Origin: Bordetella parapertussis
GTDB taxonomy: Bacteria > Pseudomonadota > Gammaproteobacteria > Burkholderiales > SG8-41
Direction of reading: 5' to 3'
Length of the DNA stretch: 64,000 nucleotides
NCBI GenBank assembly: GCA_945861275.1
Contig: CAMATZ010000008.1
Coordinates: 62,001 to 126,000 of the forward strand
A model generated the notes under the pieces. That model saw nothing but the letters and a program-made list of their open reading frames with translations, did not search any database and was not told the origin of the DNA. The position numbers were made by a program, and so were the translations under genes. Shown here piece after piece: positions 38,035 through 47,029 of this stretch (positions within the stretch are counted from its first letter, which is position 1; the number at the start of each line of letters is the position of its first letter).

Positions 38035-39054
38035 TCACTCCGGCTTAAACCCGCCGACCCGGATGATCGACTGAAAGCGCAGATACTCCTCCTGCATATG
38101 CCGCATAAATCCATCCGGCGTGCTGTCGGGCGTTGACTCCGCCCCCTGACGCACAAAGCGCGCACGCAGCGCCGCTTTGCGCAGCGCGCGCGCGATATCG
38201 CTGTGCAACTGCTCGACGATGCGCCGTGGCGTGCCGATGGGCGCGACGATCCCGCACCAACTGTCGAACTGCGCTTCGGGCAGCCCCACTTCGGCGATCG
38301 CAGGCACGTCTGGCAGCGTGGGGCTGCGCTGCGGCGTCATCACCGCCAGCGCGCGCAGACGCCCCTCGCGCACCGGTCCCAGCGCCGCCGGCAGCGTATA
38401 GATGGCGTAGTGCACGCGCCCCAACGCCATCTCGACAAAAGAATCCGACGCCATCCTGAACGGCACATGCACGGCTTCGATGCCGAGCGCGCGCGAAAAA
38501 ACTTCCGCCGCGAGATGCGACGCCGAGCCTATGCCCAGCGATGCATAGTTCAACTCGCCGGGACGCACCCGCGCGTAGGTGACGAAATCGCGCGCCGTGC
38601 TCACTGGCAGCGTGCGCGTGATCGCCAGCACATTGGTGATCGACGCCACATGCGCCACGCCGACGATATCGGCCAGGGCGCGGTACGGCGCTTGTTCGCG
38701 CATCAGCTCGGTGATCAGCCGTGTGACGCCGATCATACCCAGCGTGTAGCCATCGGGGCGCGCTTGCGACACGCGCTTGTTGCCGATCAGCCCGCCCGCA
38801 CCCGGACGATTTTCGATCAGCACTCTGCGCTGATAAGTGGTCTCAAGCTCGTCGGCCAGCAAGCGCGCAAAGAAGTCGTCTGCCGCACCCACCGACGACG
38901 CCACGATGACGCGAATGGGCTTGACGGGATAGTCGTTCTGCGTCGCCCAGGTTACGGCGATACTCTGCACTGCGGCAAGCCATACGCCGAGCGTGCAAAT
39001 TGCTCGGCGCAATACGCTGTTCGATAAGAAACGCGGAATAGAGGCTGCAAACAT
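38035..39054 (-). CDS. Bug/TctC-type substrate-binding protein
   Basis: YPVKPIRVIVASSVGAADDFFARLLADELETTYQRRVLIENRPGAGGLIGNKRVSQARPDGYTL. Confidence 0.95.
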   Translation of the reverse strand: MFAASIPRFLSNSVLRRAICTLGVWLAAVQSIAVTWATQNDYPVKPIRVIVASSVGAADDFFARLLADELETTYQRRVLIENRPGAGGLIGNKRVSQARPDGYTLGMIGVTRLITELMREQAPYRALADIVGVAHVASITNVLAITRTLPVSTARDFVTYARVRPGELNYASLGIGSASHLAAEVFSRALGIEAVHVPFRMASDSFVEMALGRVHYAIYTLPAALGPVREGRLRALAVMTPQRSPTLPDVPAIAEVGLPEAQFDSWCGIVAPIGTPRRIVEQLHSDIARALRKAALRARFVRQGAESTPDSTPDGFMRHMQEEYLRFQSIIRVGGFKPE

Positions 39055-39149
39055 GGTCTGGGGAAACTACCGGGTCGCCTGCGTGGCTGCGGGCATTAAG
39101 CACCAAATACCAAGGCGCCGCAACCGCAAAACTTAAACCTGGAAAGACG

Positions 39150-39241
39150 CACCGCAGAGGCGCAGAGGAAACCCAGAGAAAATTTTTGCCTGCGTTTCCT
39201 CTGCGTTTCCTCTGCGTGTCGTTCTCTGCGCCTCTGCGGTG
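39150..39241. repeat. Inverted repeat CACCGCAGAGGCGCAGAG ... CTCTGCGCCTCTGCGGTG
   Basis: 18-bp arms (39150-39167 / 39224-39241) are exact reverse complements; internal TTTCCTCTGCG units are tandemly repeated. Confidence 0.92.
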
Positions 39242-39256
39242 AGGTTTTTTGCCGGG

Positions 39257-40294
39257 TTATCGCAGATGCTCGGCAAAGCCCGGCAGTTTCACCAGCTTCT
39301 CCCAGCTTTTGATCTCCTTTTCCAGTAAGGCCGCGAACGCTGCGGGCGAGGGGGAGGGCATGGCCTCCGCGCCATCTTTGGCGAACGCCGTCTGCACTTC
39401 GGGCGTGGTCAGGCTTTGCGCGATTTCGCGATGCAGCGCGGTGACTATCGGGCGCGGCACTGCCTTCGGCCCGAACAAGCCGTACCAGTTGATCAGCTCA
39501 AAGCCCGGCACGCCCGCTTCGTCGAGAGTGGGCACATCGGGAAAAGCCTGCACCCGCCGCAGACTCGTCACGCCGAGCGCTTTTAACCTGCCGGCGCGCA
39601 CGTGCGGCATGCCGGAAATCGTCGCGGTAAATCCCATGTGAATCTGGCCTCCGATCATGTCAGCCAGTACCGGTCCGCCACCCTTATACGGCACATGCAC
39701 CATGCTGACGCCCGCCAGTTCGCACAGCAGCGCACCCGCCAGATGGCCGGCGCCGCCCACGCCGGAAGAGCCATAGACGAGCTTGTTCGGCCGCGCCTTC
39801 GCATAGGCGATGAGTTCCTTGAGCGTGCCCGGCGGCAAGCCCGCGTTGAGCATCAGCACGTAGGCTACCGTGGTTAGTTGTGTGACCGGCGTGTACGCCG
39901 CGCGCACATCGAAGCCGACTTTCTTTTGCACGCTCGCGCTGGCGAAAAGACTGCCCGGAATCACCAGCAGCGTGTAACCATCGGGCGCGGCCTGCGCGGT
40001 GACCTCCATCGCGATGATGCCGCTGGCGCCGGGGCGGTTATCCACCACCACCGGGCGTCCCCAGCGTTCGGTTAGCTTCTGTCCCACCGAACGCGCGGTA
40101 ATGTCGATGCCCCCGCCCGGCGCGTTGCCCACCACAAAGCGAATCGGCTTGACGGGGTAACCCCCGGGCCGCTCGGCAGCAGGCTGCGTGTAAGCCGTAA
40201 CCGGCGCACACGCCGCCATAACCAGTAGCGCTCGCACCCGGTGTGCCTGCTCGCCGTCACGCGAGCGTCTGACCGGCGGCAATTTTGCGCTCAC
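39257..40294 (-). CDS. Bug/TctC-type substrate-binding protein
   Basis: YPVKPIRFVVGNAPGGGIDITARSVGQKLTERWGRPVVVDNRPGASGIIAMEVTAQAAPDGYTL. Start uncertain; GTG at 40294 favoured. Confidence 0.92.
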   Translation of the reverse strand: MSAKLPPVRRSRDGEQAHRVRALLVMAACAPVTAYTQPAAERPGGYPVKPIRFVVGNAPGGGIDITARSVGQKLTERWGRPVVVDNRPGASGIIAMEVTAQAAPDGYTLLVIPGSLFASASVQKKVGFDVRAAYTPVTQLTTVAYVLMLNAGLPPGTLKELIAYAKARPNKLVYGSSGVGGAGHLAGALLCELAGVSMVHVPYKGGGPVLADMIGGQIHMGFTATISGMPHVRAGRLKALGVTSLRRVQAFPDVPTLDEAGVPGFELINWYGLFGPKAVPRPIVTALHREIAQSLTTPEVQTAFAKDGAEAMPSPSPAAFAALLEKEIKSWEKLVKLPGFAEHLR

Positions 40295-40302
40295 GAAAAA
40301 CC

Positions 40303-40419
40303 TCAGGCCGCCGAGCACTCGAACCCGGCAACGGCTTCGGGATGATCGAGCGCCCACGCCGCCTTCATCTGCCACATGCGCTGCTTATCCGTCAGGAAAA
40401 CCGGAACGGCGCCATCCAT
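40303..40419 (-). CDS. Short ORF (38 aa) upstream of the Bug gene; gene remnant or leader
   Basis: MDGAVPVFLTDKQRMWQMKAAWALDHPEAVAGFECSAA*; not in the supplied ORF track because it is <60 aa. Confidence 0.3.
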   Translation of the reverse strand: MDGAVPVFLTDKQRMWQMKAAWALDHPEAVAGFECSAA

Positions 40420-40512
40420 GAGTGTGTGTCCTTGGGGTGATCAGTAGTGTGTCCGCACTTTGCCATGAAATGCGCGTGTGTGCCGGGCCTGAAAATCGCA
40501 AAACCTGCGCGC

Positions 40513-41532
40513 TTACTCTCCGCGAATTCCGGCGGCCTTAACCACCCTGGCGTACTTGCTGATCTCGCTGCGGATAAAGCCGGCGAAATCTTCAGGCGAG
40601 CCGCCGCCCGGCTCCTGCCCTTCGCTCACCAAGCGCTTGTGCACCTCGGGCAGGGCGATGACGCGTGCCACATCGGCGTTGATGCGCGCAACAATGTCCA
40701 CTGGCGTCGCCGCCGGCGCGAGTAGCCCGAACCACACACTGGTGGTCATCTCCGGGTAGCCTGCTTCGATGAACGTCGGCACGTTAGGAATCATGGGTAG
40801 ACGCTTTTCGCTGCCGGTGGCAAGCGGGCGCAGCCTGCCCGCCTCGATCAATTGCAAAATCGACGAGACGCCGACGAAGATCATCTCCACGTGGCCGCCG
40901 ACGCCATCGGTGATCGCCGGTGCGCTGCCCTTGTAAGGCACATGCACGATGTTGATGCCCGCCGTCAGCTTGAGCAGCTCGCCGGCCATGTGATTCGCAG
41001 AGCCTTGCCCGCCCGAGCCGAAGTTGAGCTGCCCCGGCCGTGCCTTGGCGAGCGCGATCAACTCGCGCAGATTGCGCGCAGGCACCGAGGGGTGCACGCT
41101 CATCACATTGGGCACGCGCGTGCACAGGATGATCGGTGCGAAATCCGTGAGTACGTCGAACGGTAACTTGCGGAACAGCGACTTGTTGACCGCGATCGGC
41201 GGCGCCACCAGCAGCAAGGTGTAACCATCCGCAGGCGCACGTGCTGCCAGCTCTGTGCCGATATTGGTCGAGCCACCAGGCCGATTGTCCAGCAAAACCG
41301 GTTGCCCCCACATCGGCGACACGCGTTGCGCGACGATGCGGCCGATCAAATCCGCGTTCGCGCCCGGCGCGAAGGGGACGATGATGCGCACCGGCCTGGC
41401 TGGATACGACGGTGCCAGGCCTGTCGACGCGGGCTGCGCCCCTGCCGCAGTCGCCAGCGCGCAAAGGACGACCGGCCATACGCTGGCGGATGGCCGCACG
41501 ACACATAGCGTTGAGACGGTGCGTGGCATCAC
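40513..41532 (-). CDS. Bug/TctC-type substrate-binding protein
   Basis: YPARPVRIIVPFAPGANADLIGRIVAQRVSPMWGQPVLLDNRPGGSTNIGTELAARAPADGYTL. Confidence 0.95.
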   Translation of the reverse strand: MMPRTVSTLCVVRPSASVWPVVLCALATAAGAQPASTGLAPSYPARPVRIIVPFAPGANADLIGRIVAQRVSPMWGQPVLLDNRPGGSTNIGTELAARAPADGYTLLLVAPPIAVNKSLFRKLPFDVLTDFAPIILCTRVPNVMSVHPSVPARNLRELIALAKARPGQLNFGSGGQGSANHMAGELLKLTAGINIVHVPYKGSAPAITDGVGGHVEMIFVGVSSILQLIEAGRLRPLATGSEKRLPMIPNVPTFIEAGYPEMTTSVWFGLLAPAATPVDIVARINADVARVIALPEVHKRLVSEGQEPGGGSPEDFAGFIRSEISKYARVVKAAGIRGE

Positions 41533-41546
41533 GTAGCTATTTATCT

Positions 41547-42638
41547 TTACACGCGCATGCGCGCAATGATCGCGGGATCGGGGTCTTTGCCCAGGCCGGG
41601 CTCCTGTGGTATCGCGAAGTCGCCGTTCCTGGGGATGATCTGTTCGCCAAAAGGGGTCTCGGCGAAGTCGCAGTAATAGCGTTCAATCCACACCTCGCGT
41701 GCGGCTGCGGCGCATACGTGTATCGAGGCCAGCAGCCCCGGACCAAAGTACGGTGAATGCGGCACCACCGTCACACCAAACGCTTCACCCAGCGCGAAGA
41801 TCTTGCGCATTTCGGTAACGCCGCCGATTTTGGTCACGCTGGGTTGCGCAAAACTCACTGCGCCCGCTTCCAACAGCCGCTTGAATTCAAAAAAATTGGA
41901 GATGTTTTCGCCAGCGGCAATCGGCGCCGGGCTGGCAGCGCGCAGGCGCGCGAGGCCGTTGTGGTCGTCAGGCGGATAGACCGGCTCTTCGATCCACGCG
42001 AGTTTCATATCCGCCCATTCGCGCGACACGGCAATCGCTTCATCCACCGTCCACGGGCATGAGCAATCCACCATCAGCGGCACAGTGGGACCGCAGGCTT
42101 TGCTGGCAGCGCGCACGATATCGCTATTGTTTTCATGCAGCTTGATCAGCCGGTAGCCGCGCCCTAGCGCCTCGGCAATTTTATCCACCACCATTTTTTT
42201 GTTGCCATAACGCAGCAGGCTGGCGTACGCGGGCAGCGTGGCACGCGCGCTGCCGCCGAGCAGTTTGTAGAGCGGCAGCCCCGCGCGTTTGGCGGCGATA
42301 TCCCACAGCGCGATATCCAGCCCCGAAATCGCGAACACCACCGCGCCGCTGCGGCCGGTGTTGTAGAGACCGCGGTGCAGGTCAGCCTGGATCTGCGAAA
42401 TCTGCGCGGGGTCTTTGCCGATGACGCGCGGCGCGACGATTTGTTCGACGGCGGTGCGCGTTGCCAGCCAGCCTGCGTTGGAAAAAGCCTCGCCCCAGCC
42501 GGTGACGCCCTCGTCGGTTTCCACCTTGACCAGCAAGGTATGAACATCATTCTTCGGTGCGCCGCTGGCGTGCGGTACGGCAGCGTCGAGCACCAGCGGC
42601 GTGCGGATGAGTATGGGTTCGATGCGGGTAATTTTCAT
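41547..42638 (-). CDS. Mandelate racemase/muconate lactonizing enzyme (enolase superfamily)
   Basis: GYRLIKLHENNSD, PLMVDCSCPWTVDEAI, WIEEPVYPPDDHNGLARL, FAQPSVTKIGGVTEM. Confidence 0.92.
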   Translation of the reverse strand: MKITRIEPILIRTPLVLDAAVPHASGAPKNDVHTLLVKVETDEGVTGWGEAFSNAGWLATRTAVEQIVAPRVIGKDPAQISQIQADLHRGLYNTGRSGAVVFAISGLDIALWDIAAKRAGLPLYKLLGGSARATLPAYASLLRYGNKKMVVDKIAEALGRGYRLIKLHENNSDIVRAASKACGPTVPLMVDCSCPWTVDEAIAVSREWADMKLAWIEEPVYPPDDHNGLARLRAASPAPIAAGENISNFFEFKRLLEAGAVSFAQPSVTKIGGVTEMRKIFALGEAFGVTVVPHSPYFGPGLLASIHVCAAAAREVWIERYYCDFAETPFGEQIIPRNGDFAIPQEPGLGKDPDPAIIARMRV

Positions 42639-42682
42639 AGTCCTGCTCCTGAAGGTTACTTATCCATCAACGCGCCGCGCCA

Positions 42683-43672
42683 TCAATCCAGTGTTACACC
42701 GGCGGCCTTGATGATCTTGCCCCAGGTGGCGGTTTCCTGGCGGATGAAAGCGGCGAATTGGTCCGGCGTGGTTACCGTGGTTTCAGCGCCTTGCGACAGC
42801 AGTCGTTCCTTGGTCTCTGGCGCGTCCAATGCTTTGGCCAGCGCGGCATGCAGCCTGGCGGAAATGTCCTTCGGTGTTGCGGACGCGATGACCACACCAT
42901 ACCAATTGTCGGCACGAACGCCTGGATAACCTGCCTCCGTCATCGTCGGCACATTGGGTAGTGTGGCCTGGCGTTTGGCGGTGGCCACCGCGAGCGGGCG
43001 CAGCTTGCCCGACTTCACATGCGGCAGCAGCACCGGCACATCGAGAATGGTCAGCGACACATGCCCGCCCAACAGATCAATCACCGCGGGCGCGGCGCCC
43101 TTGTACGGCACATGCACGAGTTTGATGCCGGCGGCGGCGCGCAGCGATTCCACCGCGAGATGCGGCATGCCGCCGTTGCCGGTCGAACCATAAACGATCT
43201 GATCCGGCTTTGATTTTGCCAGCGCGACGAGTTCTTTGGTCGTTTTCACCGGCAGCGACGGATGCACCACCAGCATTTCAGGTACTGTGACCGCAAGTGT
43301 CAACGGCGCCAGTTCGCGGCCTATATCAATCGGCAACCTGGCGTACAGGTTCGGCGCAAACACCAGCACGCCGGTGCCGGCGAAATACACCACATAACCG
43401 TCGGCGGGCATGGTCCTGGCGACATATTCGGCGGCAATCATGCCGCTGACGCCGGCGCGATTTTCAACAATCACCTGCTGGCCTATGACTTCTGTCATTT
43501 TTTGTGCAATGCTGCGGGCGAAGAAATCCGCCGGGCCACCCGCCGGAAATCCCACCACCATGCGTATCGGCTTGGTGGGAAAATTCGTGGCGCTGCCCGG
43601 TGCTTGCGCGAACGCAGGCGTGGCGCAGGACAAGGCCGCGGCCAACACGACAAGGCGCAACGGGGTATGCAT
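42683..43672 (-). CDS. Bug/TctC-type substrate-binding protein
   Basis: FPTKPIRMVVGFPAGGPADFFARSIAQKMTEVIGQQVIVENRAGVSGMIAAEYVA...PADGYVV. Confidence 0.95.
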   Translation of the reverse strand: MHTPLRLVVLAAALSCATPAFAQAPGSATNFPTKPIRMVVGFPAGGPADFFARSIAQKMTEVIGQQVIVENRAGVSGMIAAEYVARTMPADGYVVYFAGTGVLVFAPNLYARLPIDIGRELAPLTLAVTVPEMLVVHPSLPVKTTKELVALAKSKPDQIVYGSTGNGGMPHLAVESLRAAAGIKLVHVPYKGAAPAVIDLLGGHVSLTILDVPVLLPHVKSGKLRPLAVATAKRQATLPNVPTMTEAGYPGVRADNWYGVVIASATPKDISARLHAALAKALDAPETKERLLSQGAETTVTTPDQFAAFIRQETATWGKIIKAAGVTLD

Positions 43673-43892
43673 GAACGTCTCCGGTTCTGTTTTTGAACAA
43701 GGGTAAGGGATAGCGCGGAACGGCAAAACATATCATACCTGCCGCCCGCGATCAGCGGGCGTATGCAAACACTGGAGAAAAATCAGCCCTCACGCGTCTG
43801 GCTGCTCAAACATTGGGTAGACTTGTTGTACCGGCGGGCACAGGCAGGGCCTGAACTAATCCACACCCGCGCGAACGTTGGAGGCGGCAAAC

Positions 43893-44975
43893 ATGAAACC
43901 ACCAGCACCTCGGCGCCAGGTCGCTGCCTGCGTCGGCATCGATACGGGTTGCGCGCACTGTTTAAACGAGCGCAACAAGACTTTCCCGGCACCTATCGCC
44001 GGCATAGCCGCGCTGCTCGCAAGCGGCGCGGTTGGCGTGGTATTTACCTGCGCCGTCCACGCGCAACGCGCCGACGACTACCCCGCGCGCGCGGTGCGCG
44101 TGGTGATTCCGTTCGCGCCCGGCGGGCCACCGGATGTCATCGGCAGGCCATTGTTGCAAAAATTGTCGGAGGCTTTCAACCAGCCGTTCGTGTTTGACAA
44201 CCGCCCCGGCGCGAGTGGCTCGCTGGGCACGGACACGGTGGCGAAAAGCGCGCGTGACGGCTACACCCTGCTCTACACCACGGGCTCGCACAACACCAAC
44301 ACGCTGCTGATCCGCAAGCTGCCGTATGATGCGCGCCGCGATTTTGCGCCGATCTCGCAGATCACCCTGTCCTACGGCCAGGTGCTGGTGGTGCATCCTT
44401 CAGTGCCGGCGAAAACACTGCCGGAATTTATCGCTCTGGCGCGCGCCCGTCCGGGCACCCTGCATTTCGGCTCCGCCGGTGTTGGCAACATTACGCACTT
44501 GTCGGGTGAGATGCTGATGGCGGCGGCCAGGATAAAACTTACGCATGTGCCCTATAAGGGCGCCGGCCCCGCGCAGAACGATCTGCTCGGCGGCCACATC
44601 GAATTGATGTTTCCCAGCATTTCTCAGGTGGGGCCGTATATACAGGCACGGCGTGTGCGTGCGCTGGCGCTCGGCGGCCCCGTGCGTGCGCCGGTGCTGC
44701 CGGACGTGCCGACCTTTGCCGAGCACGGCTACCCGGCGGTGGACACGCCGGGCTGGCAGGGGATGTGGGCGCCCGCCGGCACGCCGCAGGAACGCATCGC
44801 GCGCCTGCACACCGAAATCGCACGCATACTTAGAGCGCCGGACATGCGCACACGCATCGAAGATTCCGGTCTGCGGCCCATCGGCAACACGCCGGAGGAG
44901 TTCTCCGCTTTTATCGAACGCGATTACGCGTTTTTCGAGAAGGCTATTCGGGCGGCCAAAATTGAACCACAGTGA
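43893..44975 (+). CDS. Bug/TctC-type substrate-binding protein
   Basis: YPARAVRVVIPFAPGGPPDVIGRPLLQKLSEAFNQPFVFDNRPGASGSLGTDTVAKSARDGYTL. RBS GGAGGC upstream of the ATG at 43893. Confidence 0.93.
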   Translation: MKPPAPRRQVAACVGIDTGCAHCLNERNKTFPAPIAGIAALLASGAVGVVFTCAVHAQRADDYPARAVRVVIPFAPGGPPDVIGRPLLQKLSEAFNQPFVFDNRPGASGSLGTDTVAKSARDGYTLLYTTGSHNTNTLLIRKLPYDARRDFAPISQITLSYGQVLVVHPSVPAKTLPEFIALARARPGTLHFGSAGVGNITHLSGEMLMAAARIKLTHVPYKGAGPAQNDLLGGHIELMFPSISQVGPYIQARRVRALALGGPVRAPVLPDVPTFAEHGYPAVDTPGWQGMWAPAGTPQERIARLHTEIARILRAPDMRTRIEDSGLRPIGNTPEEFSAFIERDYAFFEKAIRAAKIEPQ

Positions 44976-44992
44976 GTTGAACCACAGTGAGA
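44963..44992. repeat. Perfect 15-bp tandem duplication spanning a stop codon
   Basis: TTGAACCACAGTGAG repeated twice (44963-44977, 44978-44992); the Bug stop TGA lies in the first copy. Confidence 0.95.
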
Positions 44993-45058
44993 TTGGCGTT
45001 CATGAACGGAGTACGTTTTGACACCACGTTTCGCGGCCACAACGCGCTGTTCACCAGT

Positions 45059-45077
45059 GGGTTCAACGGTTGAACCC
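45059..45077. promoter_or_regulatory. Perfect 19-bp palindrome just upstream of a Bug start codon (candidate operator or RNA hairpin)
   Basis: GGGTTCAACGGTTGAACCC ends 6 nt before the ATG at 45084. Confidence 0.6.
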
Positions 45078-45083
45078 ATTTTT

Positions 45084-46073
45084 ATGATTGACTTGAATCC
45101 GGTGCGCGGGACAGTCGCGGTTGCCGTCTTGTTGCTGGCGTGCGGCACGCCACCCGCGCTCGCACAGACCTACCCTGCACGTCCGATCCGCCTGATCATC
45201 CCGTTGCCGCCGGGCGGCGGTGCTGACTTTATTGGCCGCGTGGTCGGCCAGAAGCTCTCTGATCAGCTCGGACAGGCCGTGATCGCCGATAACCGTGGCG
45301 GCGCAAGTGGTGCAATCGCGGGCGAGATCGCCGCGCGCGCAGCGCCTGATGGCTACACGCTTTTTCTCGCGTACGCCGCGTCGCACGGCATCAATCCGTC
45401 GCTGAGCAAGTTGCCGTACGACGCGCTCAACGATTTCACCGCCATCACGTTGATGGCGGCCACGCAGAACATTGTCACGGCACACCCTTCGTTCGCAGCG
45501 GGCTCGATAAAAGAGCTCATCGCCGCGGCCCGCGCCAAGCCCGGCCAGATCGCTTACGCGTCGGCTGGATTCGGCAGCGCGACCCACCTCTCGGCGGTAT
45601 TGCTGTCGCAGATGGCCGGCGTCACTTTCAACCACGTGCCGTACAAGGGCGCAGGCCCCGCGCTGGCTGATCTGCTGGGCGGCCACACGCAGTTCATGTT
45701 CTCAAGCCTGCCAGCCGCGCTGCCTCACGTGCGCGCAGGCAAGCTGCGGGCACTCGCGGTGAGCGGCCTGAAACGTTCATCGATAGTGCCCGACATCCCT
45801 ACAGTCGCCGAAGGCGGGCTCGCCGGCTTTGACACCAATCAATGGTACGCGCTGCTCGGTCCGGCACGGCTCCCCGCCGCTATCGTGCGCCGTCTCAACC
45901 ACGAAACGCTGCGCGCGTTGAACATCACCGAGGTGCGGGCGAGGCTCGAACAACAGGGTTTCGATATCGAGGGGTCAACCCCCGAAGCCTGCCGTGAATA
46001 CATCCGCGGCGAGCTCGCAAAATGGGCCAAGCTTGTCGCTGCGGCGGGAATCAAGGCTGAGTCGTTGCGCTGA
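45084..46073 (+). CDS. Bug/TctC-type substrate-binding protein
   Basis: YPARPIRLIIPLPPGGGADFIGRVVGQKLSDQLGQAVIADNRGGASGAIAGEIAARAAPDGYTL. Confidence 0.95.
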   Translation: MIDLNPVRGTVAVAVLLLACGTPPALAQTYPARPIRLIIPLPPGGGADFIGRVVGQKLSDQLGQAVIADNRGGASGAIAGEIAARAAPDGYTLFLAYAASHGINPSLSKLPYDALNDFTAITLMAATQNIVTAHPSFAAGSIKELIAAARAKPGQIAYASAGFGSATHLSAVLLSQMAGVTFNHVPYKGAGPALADLLGGHTQFMFSSLPAALPHVRAGKLRALAVSGLKRSSIVPDIPTVAEGGLAGFDTNQWYALLGPARLPAAIVRRLNHETLRALNITEVRARLEQQGFDIEGSTPEACREYIRGELAKWAKLVAAAGIKAESLR

Positions 46074-46105
46074 CCCGGGCGTAATCCCTGCCGCCCATGC
46101 GGCTG

Positions 46106-46786
46106 TCAGTTCGCCGCGAAGCAATAAAACAAGCCATCACCACCGGTAGCGACCAACGCCTTGTGGCTGCAGCCGCCGCGCGACTGGTGCGATGAGTTCC
46201 ACGACGTCGCCCACGGGTCAGTCGTGGGGCCATTGCGATCATGATGGCCCATCACGACCGCGCCTTCGGCGCCGCTGCGCGTCCAGTTGCCGCAGGTCAT
46301 GTCCGGGTCTCCCGGACCGAACGCGGAACCATCGGTGCGCGAGCCGGTGAGTATGTCGTGGCGGTTCGGCTTGTCGCCGCGCCCCGAGACCACTTCGCCC
46401 TTCTCGTTGAGCGCGGTTGCCTTGGTTACGTTGTTGGACGGGCCGTGCAAATCATCGACGTTGCTCGCGATAAACGCACCTTTGACGTTTCGCCACGGTC
46501 CGTTGCCGATGCGGTCGCGCGCGTTCACGGTCTGCGCGCCATCCTTGCCCTGCGTGCTGAGATAGGCACGCCAGGTCTTGCCGCTGCCGCCCACCGCTGA
46601 AGCGAGCTTTTGGCAATGCTGGTCCGCGCCCGCCAGTCCGCCAAGATTCGCCCCGTTACCCATGCTGGTGCTGGTAACGAAGAAAGACATGTGATTGCCG
46701 CCGCCGACCATGCCCGCACACGCGGTAATGACGACCGCAACGCCAGCCATCGTGGCCGACAACAGCCATTTTTTTGAACTACGCAT
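46106..46786 (-). CDS. Predicted lipoprotein with a lectin/endostatin-like secreted domain
   Basis: VVITACAG lipobox; MSFFVTSTSMGNGANLGGLAGADQHCQKLASAVGGSGKTWRAYLST...; Cys/Trp/Gly-rich C-terminal half. Confidence 0.7.
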   Translation of the reverse strand: MRSSKKWLLSATMAGVAVVITACAGMVGGGNHMSFFVTSTSMGNGANLGGLAGADQHCQKLASAVGGSGKTWRAYLSTQGKDGAQTVNARDRIGNGPWRNVKGAFIASNVDDLHGPSNNVTKATALNEKGEVVSGRGDKPNRHDILTGSRTDGSAFGPGDPDMTCGNWTRSGAEGAVVMGHHDRNGPTTDPWATSWNSSHQSRGGCSHKALVATGGDGLFYCFAAN

Positions 46787-47029
46787 AATTACGCTCCTTG
46801 CAGGTTGTGAAATGGCGCTCATTCTTTATGGGTTTGCCCTTGGTGCGCCGTGGAAAGCCGCCAGACCCGCGACGCGACCCTGGCGGCGGAAAAAAACACC
46901 GGCATCAATATCACATGAAAAACTGCTTTGGTAAAGCATAGCAAAAATGCCAGCGGCTCATTTTGACTTACGCGTGGACGAAGCCCGCAAATCGAGGCGG
47001 CGTCCTTGCGCCGACCGGCACGGCAGGGC

